Source: Zymomonas mobilis subsp. pomaceae ATCC 29192 (lineage in GTDB: Bacteria; Pseudomonadota; Alphaproteobacteria; Sphingomonadales; Sphingomonadaceae). From it: a stretch of 64,000 bases of DNA. Each line of letters begins with the position of its first letter. Within the stretch, counting starts at the first letter, position 1. The DNA lies in contig NC_015709.1 in NCBI RefSeq assembly GCF_000218875.1, positions 1,054,001 through 1,118,000 on the forward strand. Direction: 5' to 3'. Both the position numbers and the translations under genes were made by a program. The notes beneath the pieces were generated by a model. That model saw only the letters and a list, made by a program, of their open reading frames with translations, ran no database searches and was not told where the DNA came from. This document shows, in pieces, positions 39,529-48,158 of the stretch.

Positions 39529-40560
39529 TCATCGATGCTGATCAAGCCAAACACCGAGTCTTTTTGCAATTGCTATAAAGGAAGCTGCAGAGCCTTCTTC
39601 CGAGTCTTTCAAACACGCACTTAAACGGCCTGAATCGGTTGCTAAACGAATATCTAATCCCAAAGGTATATAGCCCCAAAAATCTATGCCCATATTCTCG
39701 GCTGCCAGTTCTGCACCCCCCGCTCCAAAAGGATCGGAAATTTCACCACAATGGGGGCATTGATAGCCAGCCATATTTTCAACTAATCCGATAATCGGCG
39801 TGCCCGTTTTACGAAACAAATCAACGGCGCGTGTCGCATCTATCAAAGCAATATCCTGAGGCGTAGAGATAATAAGGACCCCATCAGGTTTGTGTTCTCT
39901 TACCATTGAAAGCTGAATATCGCCCGTTCCGGGGGGCAGATCGACAATCAACACATCACAATCATGCCAATCAGCATCCATAAGCTGGGTAAAAGCACCC
40001 GCAATTTTTGGTCCACGCCACGCAATTGCTTGTTCAGGATCTGCAATTTGTCCCATAGACAGCATCGGAATCCCGTCTTCTGTTATAATAGGCCGCAAAC
40101 GATCGCCGTCCGCCGTGACAGGTTGTTTTTTTGTATTCATCAATAAGGGTTGTGAAGGGCCATAAATATCGGCATCGACTAAGCCGACTTTGTATCCTAA
40201 CTGCTTTAATACCAAAGCAAGACTAGCCGATAAGGTTGATTTACCCACGCCCCCCTTACCACTGGCTACCGCTATAATTTTTCGTTTAGGTTTACTCATG
40301 ACGAAAGTAACACGCGTGGTATCTACTATGGGATCATGTACAAAAGCATCGGCAATCTGCTGTTTTAAATCGGATTGCTGTGTTTCTGACAATCCATTCG
40401 CCTGTATAATAAAACGCAGTTTTTTATCTTTTAGCTCCGCCGCTGTGATGCGTTTGGTTGTAACCAGACTCTTGCCAGTTGCCAAATCAAGAATATTCTC
40501 AATTTTACTGGCAATATAAGGATCTAAGGAAAGGGTAGAAATAGGTACAGCGCCAGACAT
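39529..40560 (-). CDS. apbC: Mrp/ApbC family P-loop ATPase, iron-sulfur cluster carrier
   Basis: Cytosolic ParA/MinD-like ATPase (343 aa) that carries and transfers iron-sulfur clusters. The deviant Walker A GKGGVGKST lies at residues 101-109, then DADIYGPSQP, DVLIVDLPPGTGD and the CxxC pair in YQCPHCGEIS, the cluster-binding site of the dimer. The N-terminal ~90 residues form a small MIP18/DUF59-like domain that is more divergent than usual. It is a single gene, divergent from the DegP-type gene. Confidence 0.93.
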   Translation of the reverse strand: MSGAVPISTLSLDPYIASKIENILDLATGKSLVTTKRITAAELKDKKLRFIIQANGLSETQQSDLKQQIADAFVHDPIVDTTRVTFVMSKPKRKIIAVASGKGGVGKSTLSASLALVLKQLGYKVGLVDADIYGPSQPLLMNTKKQPVTADGDRLRPIITEDGIPMLSMGQIADPEQAIAWRGPKIAGAFTQLMDADWHDCDVLIVDLPPGTGDIQLSMVREHKPDGVLIISTPQDIALIDATRAVDLFRKTGTPIIGLVENMAGYQCPHCGEISDPFGAGGAELAAENMGIDFWGYIPLGLDIRLATDSGRLSACLKDSEEGSAASFIAIAKRLGVWLDQHR

Positions 40561-41006
40561 ATATCAACCTGATAATCAAAAACGGGATAAAATTTTATCC
40601 CCAGTACCTTAAGATAAGTTTCTAAAATTAGAAAAACACCCTGAATTTTGTCTTCACCTCATTAAAAAATGTAAAGACAGAAAACGAATATCTCGAGAAC
40701 GGGTTACGTTATGCTATGATAGATTTCTAATCACTGACACCCATTTTGATCTTCAATATCCTGCCCGATTAAGCCGAAACCAGGAAATTCACTTTGATCT
40801 TTTACGTTATGGGGCTCTGTTCAAAAAGGGTTCAGCTATTATTTTTTTATCTTCTCTAGAGGTTTAATTAATATCTCTTATATTAGGAAGGCATTTCTAT
40901 AATTGCGCTTCTAGATGTCCGATAACGGGTTAAGGTCAGGTTAGAATGGGCAGATATAGATAATGGGTTCCAAGAACAGATTATCATTAAAGACGAAGGA
41001 GTGACA
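40561..41006. other. 446-bp divergent promoter region between apbC and the DegP-type gene
   Basis: No coding frame is supported. Promoters of both divergent genes must lie here. A TATGATAG-like -10 near 40,710 follows ttacgttatgc, but I cannot name a sigma factor. No GAAC-type envelope-stress promoter was convincingly seen, although such control is common for DegP genes. Confidence 0.35.
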
Positions 41007-42623
41007 GTGACACCCCCGAAGAAAATCAGGAGGTTTGCCAAAGTGCGCTACGCCTATGCCGTCACCGCCGCCTTGCTTATCGGCGGCGCCACTGCCACGA
41101 TAATTACACAACAACCCGTTGGCGCTCAGGTCGCTCAGAATGCACCGGGGACTATTCATGCCCCTGTATCCGTCAATGGAACGATTCCGGGTTTTGCTGA
41201 TCTGGTCGAAAGGCTTCAACCTGCGGTTGTTAATATTTCGACGACACAGCGGGTTAAAATTCAGGCCCCGACCAATCCTTTTGCAGGCACCCCCTTTGCT
41301 GATCTTTTCAGCGGCATGGGATCAGGTACGGATACTGGACGCCCGATAACACGGGAAGCCCAATCCTTGGGGTCTGGTTTTATCGTCTCCCCTGATGGAT
41401 ATGTCGTTACCAATAACCACGTCATTTCCGCCGGAGATCCCGACAAGCCCAGCGGTATGGGCAGTAGCAGCAGTGCCGTTGTTGAATCAATTACAGTTAC
41501 TCTTCCCGACCATGCTGAATATAAAGCACGAATTATCGGACGTGATACCGCTTCTGATTTAGCGCTTCTTAAAATCGATTCTACTAAACCGCTACCCTTT
41601 GTCCAGTTTGGAGATTCGACCCGTACCCGTGTTGGGGATTGGGTATTGGCTATTGGTAACCCCTTTGGCTTTGGAGGATCGGTTACCGCCGGTATTGTTT
41701 CCGCCATGCATCGTGGTGTCGGTTCTGGCCCTTATAATCGTTATATCCAAACGGATGCGGCGATCAATCAGGGTAACTCCGGCGGCCCAATGTTTGATGT
41801 TAATGGCAATGTTATCGGCATTAATACGGCTATCTGGGCCCCTAATGGCGGCAATATCGGCATTGGTTTTGCTATTCCGGCAGAAATTGCCAAACCTGTT
41901 GTTGATACGTTGCGTTCTGGCAAAAAAGTCCGTCATGGTTATCTCGGCATTGCGATTCAATTATTAACCGATGACATTGCGGCCGGTCTTGGTTTGCCCA
42001 AAGATCATGGTGAAATCGTCGTCAGAGTGGAACCAGGTGGTCCGGGCTTTAAAGCAGGTATCCGCCAAGGCGACGTCTTGGTTAAAGTTAATAACATCGA
42101 CGTCACGCCTGATAATACCCTCAGCTATTTGGTTGCCAGCCAACCCGTGGGTGCCAAGGTGCCGATTGAAGTTATCCGTAATGGCAAACATCTAACGATC
42201 TATGCTGTTTTGGCAGAACGTCCGCCCGAAGATCAGTTAGCTGCCAGTGGTATGCCTGATAATCAGGATTCGGATGATGATAGCGCACAGAATACACCGC
42301 GTAATTCAGCGCGCACGGCCTTGGGCTTAACCCTCGAAGCTGTAACGCCCGAAGTCGCCGGTCGCCTCAATATTCCTCAAAATTCCCATGGATTATGGGT
42401 TGCCAATGTTGATCCTGCTAGTGATGCGGCTGAAAAAGGATTACGTCGAGGCGATGTTATTCTTTCCATGAACGAAAGACCTGTAACCAGCATTGGTGAT
42501 GCCGTGGCCGCTATCACAGCGACAAAGGCTGCCGGTCGAGATACAGTTTTAGTTTTGGTGCAGCGTGGCAATAATCCGCCGCTCTTCACGGGCTTGAAAC
42601 TGATGCAGAATCCTAAAAAATAA
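41007..42623 (+). CDS. degP: Do/DegP-type periplasmic serine protease
   Basis: Envelope protease/chaperone (538 aa) of the HtrA family. The N-terminus has a basic stretch (KKIRRFAKVR), a hydrophobic segment (about residues 16-33) and then a QPVGAQ region, giving export to the periplasm. The catalytic triad is H138 (TNNHVIS), D184 (TASDLALLKI) and S258 (GNSGGPM). Two PDZ domains follow, the first starting about GYLGIAIQLL and the second about ALGLTLEAVTP. A GTG start at 41,007, five bases after AAGGAG, is preferred to the GTG at 41,001, which overlaps that ribosome site. DegP versus DegQ cannot be separated here. Confidence 0.93.
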   Translation: MTPPKKIRRFAKVRYAYAVTAALLIGGATATIITQQPVGAQVAQNAPGTIHAPVSVNGTIPGFADLVERLQPAVVNISTTQRVKIQAPTNPFAGTPFADLFSGMGSGTDTGRPITREAQSLGSGFIVSPDGYVVTNNHVISAGDPDKPSGMGSSSSAVVESITVTLPDHAEYKARIIGRDTASDLALLKIDSTKPLPFVQFGDSTRTRVGDWVLAIGNPFGFGGSVTAGIVSAMHRGVGSGPYNRYIQTDAAINQGNSGGPMFDVNGNVIGINTAIWAPNGGNIGIGFAIPAEIAKPVVDTLRSGKKVRHGYLGIAIQLLTDDIAAGLGLPKDHGEIVVRVEPGGPGFKAGIRQGDVLVKVNNIDVTPDNTLSYLVASQPVGAKVPIEVIRNGKHLTIYAVLAERPPEDQLAASGMPDNQDSDDDSAQNTPRNSARTALGLTLEAVTPEVAGRLNIPQNSHGLWVANVDPASDAAEKGLRRGDVILSMNERPVTSIGDAVAAITATKAAGRDTVLVLVQRGNNPPLFTGLKLMQNPKK

Positions 42624-42644
42624 TTTAGAATATTATTCTCTTGG

Positions 42645-42683
42645 AAGACCTGTCCTCAATTTAGCAGAGGGCAGGTCTTTTTA
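42645..42683 (+). terminator. Rho-independent terminator after the DegP-type gene
   Basis: AAGACCTG-CCTC pairs with GAGG-CAGGTCTT around a short loop, followed by TTTTATT. It lies about 20 bp after the stop codon. Confidence 0.88.
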
Positions 42684-42868
42684 TTAAATCAGACCATTGC
42701 CCGTATAAAAACACAGTTTGCCATAGGTTTTTTGAATTCGATCTTTAGAAAAAATCAAACTGATCAGAACACATATCAGCATCATGAAGATACGTTTCTA
42801 AAGATAAATTTTTATGGGAAAGAAAAGGAAGAAGGCTGGTTAGGCCTTAAACCATCTTAATAAAAAGA

Positions 42869-42955
42869 TGGTGGACAGGAATGGATTCGAACCATTGTAG
42901 GGCGAAGCCCGGCAGATTTACAGTCTGCTGCCTTTAACCACTCGGCCACCTGTCC
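42869..42955 (-). tRNA. tRNA-Tyr (anticodon GTA)
   Basis: Class II tRNA on the minus strand. The acceptor stem is GGACAGG with CCTGTCC, the D arm GGCCGAGTGG, the anticodon loop CTGTAAA (GTA, tyrosine), then a long variable arm (CCGGGCTTCGCCC) and a T arm with GGTTCGAATCC. The discriminator is A and the CCA end is encoded in the DNA (tgg at 42,869-42,871). The body without CCA is 84 nt. G34 is a queuosine site. Confidence 0.97.
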
Positions 42956-43190
42956 GCAAAAAGGTGTTTTTATTTGAGGGGGTTCAATGACGAAAACACA
43001 GCCTTCTGTCAACCGAATATTTGAAAAATAATTGTTTTTTCTGCGCTTATGCCGATAAAATAGCTAAAAATTGCTATCATCTCTTTTGAATTTACCCTCC
43101 ATTAAGGGTAATGCGTTCTAATCTTAAAATATTTCAGGGTTTATTCTAACCGCCTTGAATTTGTCCCCCTTCGATAAGGAATTAAACTCT

Positions 43191-43937
43191 ATGGCTCGAA
43201 ACCGGCACAGTGCTTCCCCTTCACATCCTCGTTTTTGGGGTCGCCATGCGGTAGAGGCTGCACTAAACAATCCAGAACGTCATATTCGACGCATATGGGC
43301 GACACGGGAAGCTTTAGCTCCCTATTCTATTGATAAATCCATTCCTGTTACCATTGCAGAGGTCACAGATCTCGGTCGCTTTGTGCCGAATGATGCGCCC
43401 CATCAAGGTATTATTGTGGAAGTTGATCCCCTTCCTGACATTTGGTTAGCGGATTTATTGGAACAACCCGATACCGATAAAAGACCTCTACTCATTCTCG
43501 ATCAGGTAACTGATCCGCATAATGTAGGGGCTATTTTACGCTCGGCAGCGGCATTTAATGCCCTTGGCATTGTAACACAGGATCGCCATTCGCCACCAGA
43601 ATCCGGGGCATTGGCGCGGGCAGCGAGTGGTGCGCTTGAAATTGTTCCTTGGGTCAGGGTAACCAATTTAGCGCGGGCACTAGATGAAATTGCTGAAGCA
43701 GATTATTGGCGTATTGGTCTTAGTGGCCATGCAGAAGAGACACTAGCAAAGACCTTAGGCAGCGGTAAAACAGCCTTAGTGCTTGGTGCTGAAGGTGAAG
43801 GGCTACGCCAGAATACAGAAGCGCATTGTGATCAAATAGCTAAATTGCCTATCAGTGCGAATATCGAAAGCCTGAATGTGTCAAATGCGGCAGCGGTTGC
43901 GCTTTATGCCGCTGTTGAAAAACTAAATGCCGAATAA
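43191..43937 (+). CDS. rlmB: SpoU/TrmH-type rRNA 2'-O-methyltransferase, RlmB-like
   Basis: S-adenosylmethionine-dependent ribose methyltransferase (248 aa). RlmB methylates G2251 of 23S rRNA. The SpoU substrate-binding domain occupies about residues 1-80 (FWGRHAVEAALNNPERHIRRI). The knotted catalytic domain shows motif 1 DQVTDPHNVGAILRSA, motif 2 LVLGAEGEGLR and motif 3 LPISANIESLNVSNAAAVAL. The ATG at 43,191 is preferred to an upstream TTG because it starts at the usual position and follows AAGGA. RlmB and closely related TrmH proteins are hard to separate by motif, so the rRNA position is inference. Confidence 0.88.
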   Translation: MARNRHSASPSHPRFWGRHAVEAALNNPERHIRRIWATREALAPYSIDKSIPVTIAEVTDLGRFVPNDAPHQGIIVEVDPLPDIWLADLLEQPDTDKRPLLILDQVTDPHNVGAILRSAAAFNALGIVTQDRHSPPESGALARAASGALEIVPWVRVTNLARALDEIAEADYWRIGLSGHAEETLAKTLGSGKTALVLGAEGEGLRQNTEAHCDQIAKLPISANIESLNVSNAAAVALYAAVEKLNAE

Positions 43938-44027
43938 AGCCTGATCCCTAAGGTAAACATTCTGAAAAAGACCGCCGGCTATATATTAACGAGCGGTCTC
44001 ATCAGAAATATCAGCCTTTTGTTATGA

Positions 44028-44576
44028 TCAATTAGGCAGGTGCTGCTGCACCTTCTCTACCCATTCGGGGATGAAGCAAGGTTCACGGTTCGACCAACCT
44101 GGCGCGGTGACGGCAGCTTCACTAATCGACTGCAACAACAGACGACGTTTATCAGGGTGAAGATGGGGCAAAGCTGCTGCCGCACAAAAGGCCGAGGGCA
44201 ACCATGGTCTGGCAGCAGCGCCGACCAGACGTTCATAAAGAAAACGATAAGCAGAAAAACCATTCAGACGATCTTGCCCGAGATCGAAAGCTGACATGAT
44301 AACCAATGGCGTCAGAAAATGATGGAGCGATTCCAAACCATTATCATCAGGTAAATGCTGCCTGACCGTATCAAGATGCTGATAGATTTGGATCTGGGCC
44401 CGGATACTTGCAGCCTCGATCACATCACGTGACCATCTTCCCAGCACATCATGACGCTTTAGTCCGATGTCTAGCGAGCGACGAATATAACGCTGAGTCG
44501 CAGCCGGAAAGGTAGCGAATTCTTTCATTTCCACCAAAGCCATGGCACCATTCGCCGGTTTTTTCGGGGAATTCAT
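44028..44576 (-). CDS. Unrecognised 182-residue protein
   Basis: I do not recognise this family. A strong GGGAGGA ribosome site precedes the ATG, which supports a real gene. The protein has no signal peptide or clear membrane segment. It looks mostly helical, with several tryptophans and histidines (LGRWSRDVIEAASIRAQIQ, ESLHHFLTPLVIMSAFDLG, LPSAFCAAAALPHLHPDKRR). The end (EPCFIPEWVEKVQQHLPN) is proline- and aromatic-rich. It is transcribed alone, convergent with rlmB and separated by 234 bp from the FecE-type ATPase gene upstream. A soluble cytoplasmic protein of unknown role is all that can be said. Confidence 0.7.
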   Translation of the reverse strand: MNSPKKPANGAMALVEMKEFATFPAATQRYIRRSLDIGLKRHDVLGRWSRDVIEAASIRAQIQIYQHLDTVRQHLPDDNGLESLHHFLTPLVIMSAFDLGQDRLNGFSAYRFLYERLVGAAARPWLPSAFCAAAALPHLHPDKRRLLLQSISEAAVTAPGWSNREPCFIPEWVEKVQQHLPN

Positions 44577-44809
44577 TACACGTCCTCCCGTTGGTGCTGA
44601 AGCTTCTTTCCGCCTGAAACAAGGCTGAAAAAATACAACCGCAATCCTTCTTTTGTTATCTTCACCACATTTAAAGATAATAAAGATTGATAATCTTAAA
44701 AGTCTAAAAGACTGAAAACTATCATTTTATGAAAATGAACATTTTTTCTCTGTTAGACAAGCGGTGATTATAGGTTTTTTGTATAAATACAGTGAAGAAA
44801 GAAAATTTT

Positions 44810-45595
44810 TTAAAAATTCACACGCTCAAAGGGCGTAACCAATAAATGGCCATCTTGTTTTTTAATAAATGCCCTTATGTGATAAATAGTAGCGAGATGC
44901 TTTTCCGTCAAGACTGACTCGGGATCAGAATCAGCGATAATCTGCCCTTTATTCCATAAAATCAGCTTATCACAATAGCGCGCAGCCAAAGTTAAATCAT
45001 GAAGCGCTACAATAACAATCCGTCCCTGACAGGCTTCCTTCCTTAATATCTCCATCATCTGCATAGCGTAACCAGGATCAAGCGCTGCCAAAGGTTCATC
45101 GGCCAATAAAATATCAGCTTCTACCGCTAAGGCACGCGCCAATAGGACACGCGCACGCTCTCCGCCTGAAAGGCTTGAGACCGGACGATCGACAAAAGCC
45201 CCCACCTCTGTCACCCTGATAGCATAATCTATAGCGGTCTTATCGGTGGCATTGATCTGATTTAAAGATCGACCATAGGCTAACCGTCCAAGGCTAATCA
45301 AATGACGCCCGACAACCCTGCTTTGTATCATTTGCCCTTGTGGTAAATAGGCTATATGTCTGGCACGCAGCCTAGAAGGCATCGTAGTAATATCGACGTT
45401 ATCAAAATAAACGCTTCCCTTAGAAGGCGCAATAAGACCAGCCAATCCTTTTAAAAAGGTCGTCTTACCTGCCCCATTGGGGCCGATCATACCTGTCAGA
45501 GAACCACCTTTAAAAACACAATCACCCAAAACAGAAAGTGCATCCGGAGAATGCCCTGCTTTTACTAACAGGTCTTTAGCGACAAGCTTGGTCAT
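44810..45595 (-). CDS. FecE/BtuD-type ABC importer ATPase
   Basis: ATP-binding subunit (261 aa) of an importer in the iron-siderophore/heme/cobalamin class. Walker A GPNGAGKT lies at residues 38-45, signature LSGGE at 142-146, Walker B DILLADEP at 161-168, and the switch histidine in VALHDLTLAARY. Its ATG overlaps the permease stop (ATGA), so the two are translationally coupled. No periplasmic binding protein or TonB receptor gene is adjacent, so the substrate cannot be told. Confidence 0.9.
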   Translation of the reverse strand: MTKLVAKDLLVKAGHSPDALSVLGDCVFKGGSLTGMIGPNGAGKTTFLKGLAGLIAPSKGSVYFDNVDITTMPSRLRARHIAYLPQGQMIQSRVVGRHLISLGRLAYGRSLNQINATDKTAIDYAIRVTEVGAFVDRPVSSLSGGERARVLLARALAVEADILLADEPLAALDPGYAMQMMEILRKEACQGRIVIVALHDLTLAARYCDKLILWNKGQIIADSDPESVLTEKHLATIYHIRAFIKKQDGHLLVTPFERVNF

Positions 45596-46611
45596 AAAGC
45601 CCTGATAGAAGATTGCCGACCGAGGGTTTCCCGCAAAAAAATCGGGACTCCTAAAAAAGCCGTTATAACGCCTAATTGTAGTTCATTACTGGTCGGTAAT
45701 ATCCGCACTACAATATCTGCCATAGTAACAACTAAGGCCCCACCGATAGCCGAAGGCCATAAAAGGGCGGAAGGTATCTGATTAGTAAAAGGTCGTAAAA
45801 TATGAGGGACTATCAGACCGACAAATCCAACGGCACCACTTACCGCGACAGCGCCCCCGACGCCAATAGCTAACCCCAACATCACTTGCCATCGCAGTCG
45901 GATAAGATTGAAACCCAAACTAGATGCAACCTCTTCTCCCAAAATCAAGGCATCTAAGGCCGAAGCTGTCTTCATAAAAATAAACAGAGCAAGACAGACA
46001 GAGGGTGATAACAAAATCACATGGAGCCAGGTGCGATCAGCAATTGACCCCATAAGCCAATTCATAATTTCCATCGCGGCAAAGGGATTTGACGATAAAT
46101 TAAGGACTAAACTGATACAGGCGCCACTAAAAGCAGCCATAGCAACGCCCCCCAAAATCAGACTTTGAGGGTCACAGCTTCGGCGAATAAACCACAAAAG
46201 CGGCAACAGGCCGACAAGGGCACCCAAAAAGGCAAATAAAGATAAGCTTAGGGGAAAAGCACTGGCATAACCAAAATAAAAAGCAATAACAGCGCCTAAC
46301 GCCGCCGCGTTAGAAGTCCCCAATAAAGAAGGATCAGCCAAAGGGTTGCGCAAATAACCTTGGTTAACGGCACCGGCCATCCCTAGAATCGCCCCCACCC
46401 CCAGCCCTGTTAGTAAACGAGGCAAGCGTAATAAGACCAAAATCATCTTTAAAAGTGGATCACCCTGACCCAAGACCGACTGCAACAAGGCTTGGAATCC
46501 GATATGGGATGATCCTATCGATAAAGAGAGCAAAGAGACAGGCAGTAAGAGTAAAAGCAGCCCAAGTGCCAATCGATGACCCTGATAAAAAGAAGAGGGG
46601 GCGTTACACAT
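45592..46611 (-). CDS. FecCD-type ABC importer permease
   Basis: Polytopic inner-membrane permease (339 aa) of the FecCD/BtuC family with about ten hydrophobic segments. Signature stretches are LPRLLTGLGVGAILGMAGA, RNPLADPSLLGTSNAAALGA, SGAVGFVGLIVPHILRPF and the C-terminal GVITAFLGVPIFL. A single permease gene implies a homodimer. It sits 11 bp after the flippase gene and overlaps the ATPase gene by 4 bp. It imports an iron complex, heme or a corrinoid by family; which one is unknown. Confidence 0.9.
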   Translation of the reverse strand: MCNAPSSFYQGHRLALGLLLLLLPVSLLSLSIGSSHIGFQALLQSVLGQGDPLLKMILVLLRLPRLLTGLGVGAILGMAGAVNQGYLRNPLADPSLLGTSNAAALGAVIAFYFGYASAFPLSLSLFAFLGALVGLLPLLWFIRRSCDPQSLILGGVAMAAFSGACISLVLNLSSNPFAAMEIMNWLMGSIADRTWLHVILLSPSVCLALFIFMKTASALDALILGEEVASSLGFNLIRLRWQVMLGLAIGVGGAVAVSGAVGFVGLIVPHILRPFTNQIPSALLWPSAIGGALVVTMADIVVRILPTSNELQLGVITAFLGVPIFLRETLGRQSSIRAL

Positions 46612-46622
46612 CAGGGTATAAT

Positions 46623-48158
46623 TTAAGCTATATTGTCATCGCTAATGGGCGATGACAAAGCCTTATTACGAGTGAATAAAAGTCGATCCTCAGGCGAAAA
46701 CCCTAAATACCAGATAATCGCGCTATAGCTTATTAGAATCATGGCAACGCCCAACGACAATTCAAGCCATTCTGGAAACTGACGCGCGATCATCCCTACA
46801 CACAATGTCCCTAAAGTAGCGGGCAATAAGGCCCATTTCCATGGAGATACTGGGGCTTTTAACAGACGTTTTAACAACCATGATTTTAAAAGCGATCCTG
46901 TCCCTAACGATATAGCCAAAGCCAAAGCAGGCCCAGCAGCGGCGGCCAGATCATGGGGCAAGTCCCGATGCCCAAAATGCCGATGTAATACCGACATTAA
47001 AGGGATAGAAAGCGCGGCTTGCAAAGTCAGCATCGCAATAGAAATAGCCATATTAGTTTTAGGCGCGATATAGATAAGGGCTGCTTCAGAAATAACAGCG
47101 GTCGCAGCGACTACCTCGGCCACCAGCAAGAAGCATAGTGCCCCATCCCCTCCTGCAAATCGGGGGCCAACTAACCCCATGACGCCATGACTGGTAATTC
47201 CCAAAGCCAAGGTAATTCCTGTCTGGGCGGCAATAACCCAAAAACCTACCTGACGCACTTGATGCGCGACCGCCTGCTTGTCACCGGCTTCTAAGCTACG
47301 CGTAATAACCGGCCCTAAAATAGGATCGAAACTAGTCTTCAACTTTTGGACTAAAGAGGCCACTTGTTGGGCAACATAATAGACCCCCACGACGGAAGAG
47401 GAAAAGAACAACCCCAATAAAACAATATCGAGCCGCCTTGAACTCCACTCAATCGCATCAGCAGTAGCCAAAGGGATATTTCGCCGTGCCAAGTTAAAAA
47501 TGGTCGGCAGATGCGGTTTCCATCCTGTCGGCCAGCCATAATGACGGAGTAAAGGCGATAAAGAAGCCACCAAAGCTGCGAGTGCTGAGCAGACGTAAGA
47601 AAGGATCAGCCCTTCATGGGGGGCAACCCAGATAAATATTACCGAAGCAATCGAAAGTACCCATGGCTCGATAATAGCCTGTGCTTTTACACTGGCCGCA
47701 ATATTTCCATGGAAAGCAAGCGCAGCCAAAGCAATATCGGACCAGACCAAAGGAATTATGATCCAGGGAAGCAACCAATGATCTGCAAAACTGATGGAAC
47801 CATCACGGAACATCAAAAAAGGCATCAGGGATAAGATAATCGCGCCCAAAGAAGCAGTTATCAACGATAAGAGTAAAGCATCTCCGACAATATAATTCTC
47901 ATTATTTTTTGTTCGGGCTAGTTGTTCAGCCAATCCTCTTGTTAAACCCAATGTCGCTAATTGGTCGACAAACTCGATCACTAAAACAGCATAGGCAAAG
48001 CGTCCCAAAGCATCGGCACCGTATATCCGGCCCGCAATGAACAAAAACGGGATACGCGCTGCCAAGCGCAACAGAAAACCAAAAACATTTGTGCGACCAC
48101 CTTTAGCCAGCATCGCAATATCTTTTGCTTCTGCCGCTTCTTTTTTGTCAGAAATCAA
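46623..48158 (-). CDS. Wzx/MATE-like polysaccharide flippase family membrane protein
   Basis: Integral membrane protein (about 511 aa) with 12-14 hydrophobic segments, similar to lipid-linked oligosaccharide flippases (polysaccharide biosynthesis protein family). Characteristic features are the N-terminal GGRTNVFGFLLRLAARIPFLFIAGRIYG, with DALGRFAYAVLVIEFVDQLATLGLTRGL after it. The start is unclear. No ATG occurs before codon 16 of this frame. A TTG at 48,158 overlaps the polA stop (TTGA) and is my choice. A TTG at 48,173 would extend it by five codons, and an ATG lies about 45 bp inside. It lies within a tight run from polA to the importer genes, with no glycosyltransferases nearby, so its glycan is unknown. 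Confidence 0.75.
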   Translation of the reverse strand: MISDKKEAAEAKDIAMLAKGGRTNVFGFLLRLAARIPFLFIAGRIYGADALGRFAYAVLVIEFVDQLATLGLTRGLAEQLARTKNNENYIVGDALLLSLITASLGAIILSLMPFLMFRDGSISFADHWLLPWIIIPLVWSDIALAALAFHGNIAASVKAQAIIEPWVLSIASVIFIWVAPHEGLILSYVCSALAALVASLSPLLRHYGWPTGWKPHLPTIFNLARRNIPLATADAIEWSSRRLDIVLLGLFFSSSVVGVYYVAQQVASLVQKLKTSFDPILGPVITRSLEAGDKQAVAHQVRQVGFWVIAAQTGITLALGITSHGVMGLVGPRFAGGDGALCFLLVAEVVAATAVISEAALIYIAPKTNMAISIAMLTLQAALSIPLMSVLHRHFGHRDLPHDLAAAAGPALALAISLGTGSLLKSWLLKRLLKAPVSPWKWALLPATLGTLCVGMIARQFPEWLELSLGVAMILISYSAIIWYLGFSPEDRLLFTRNKALSSPISDDNIA

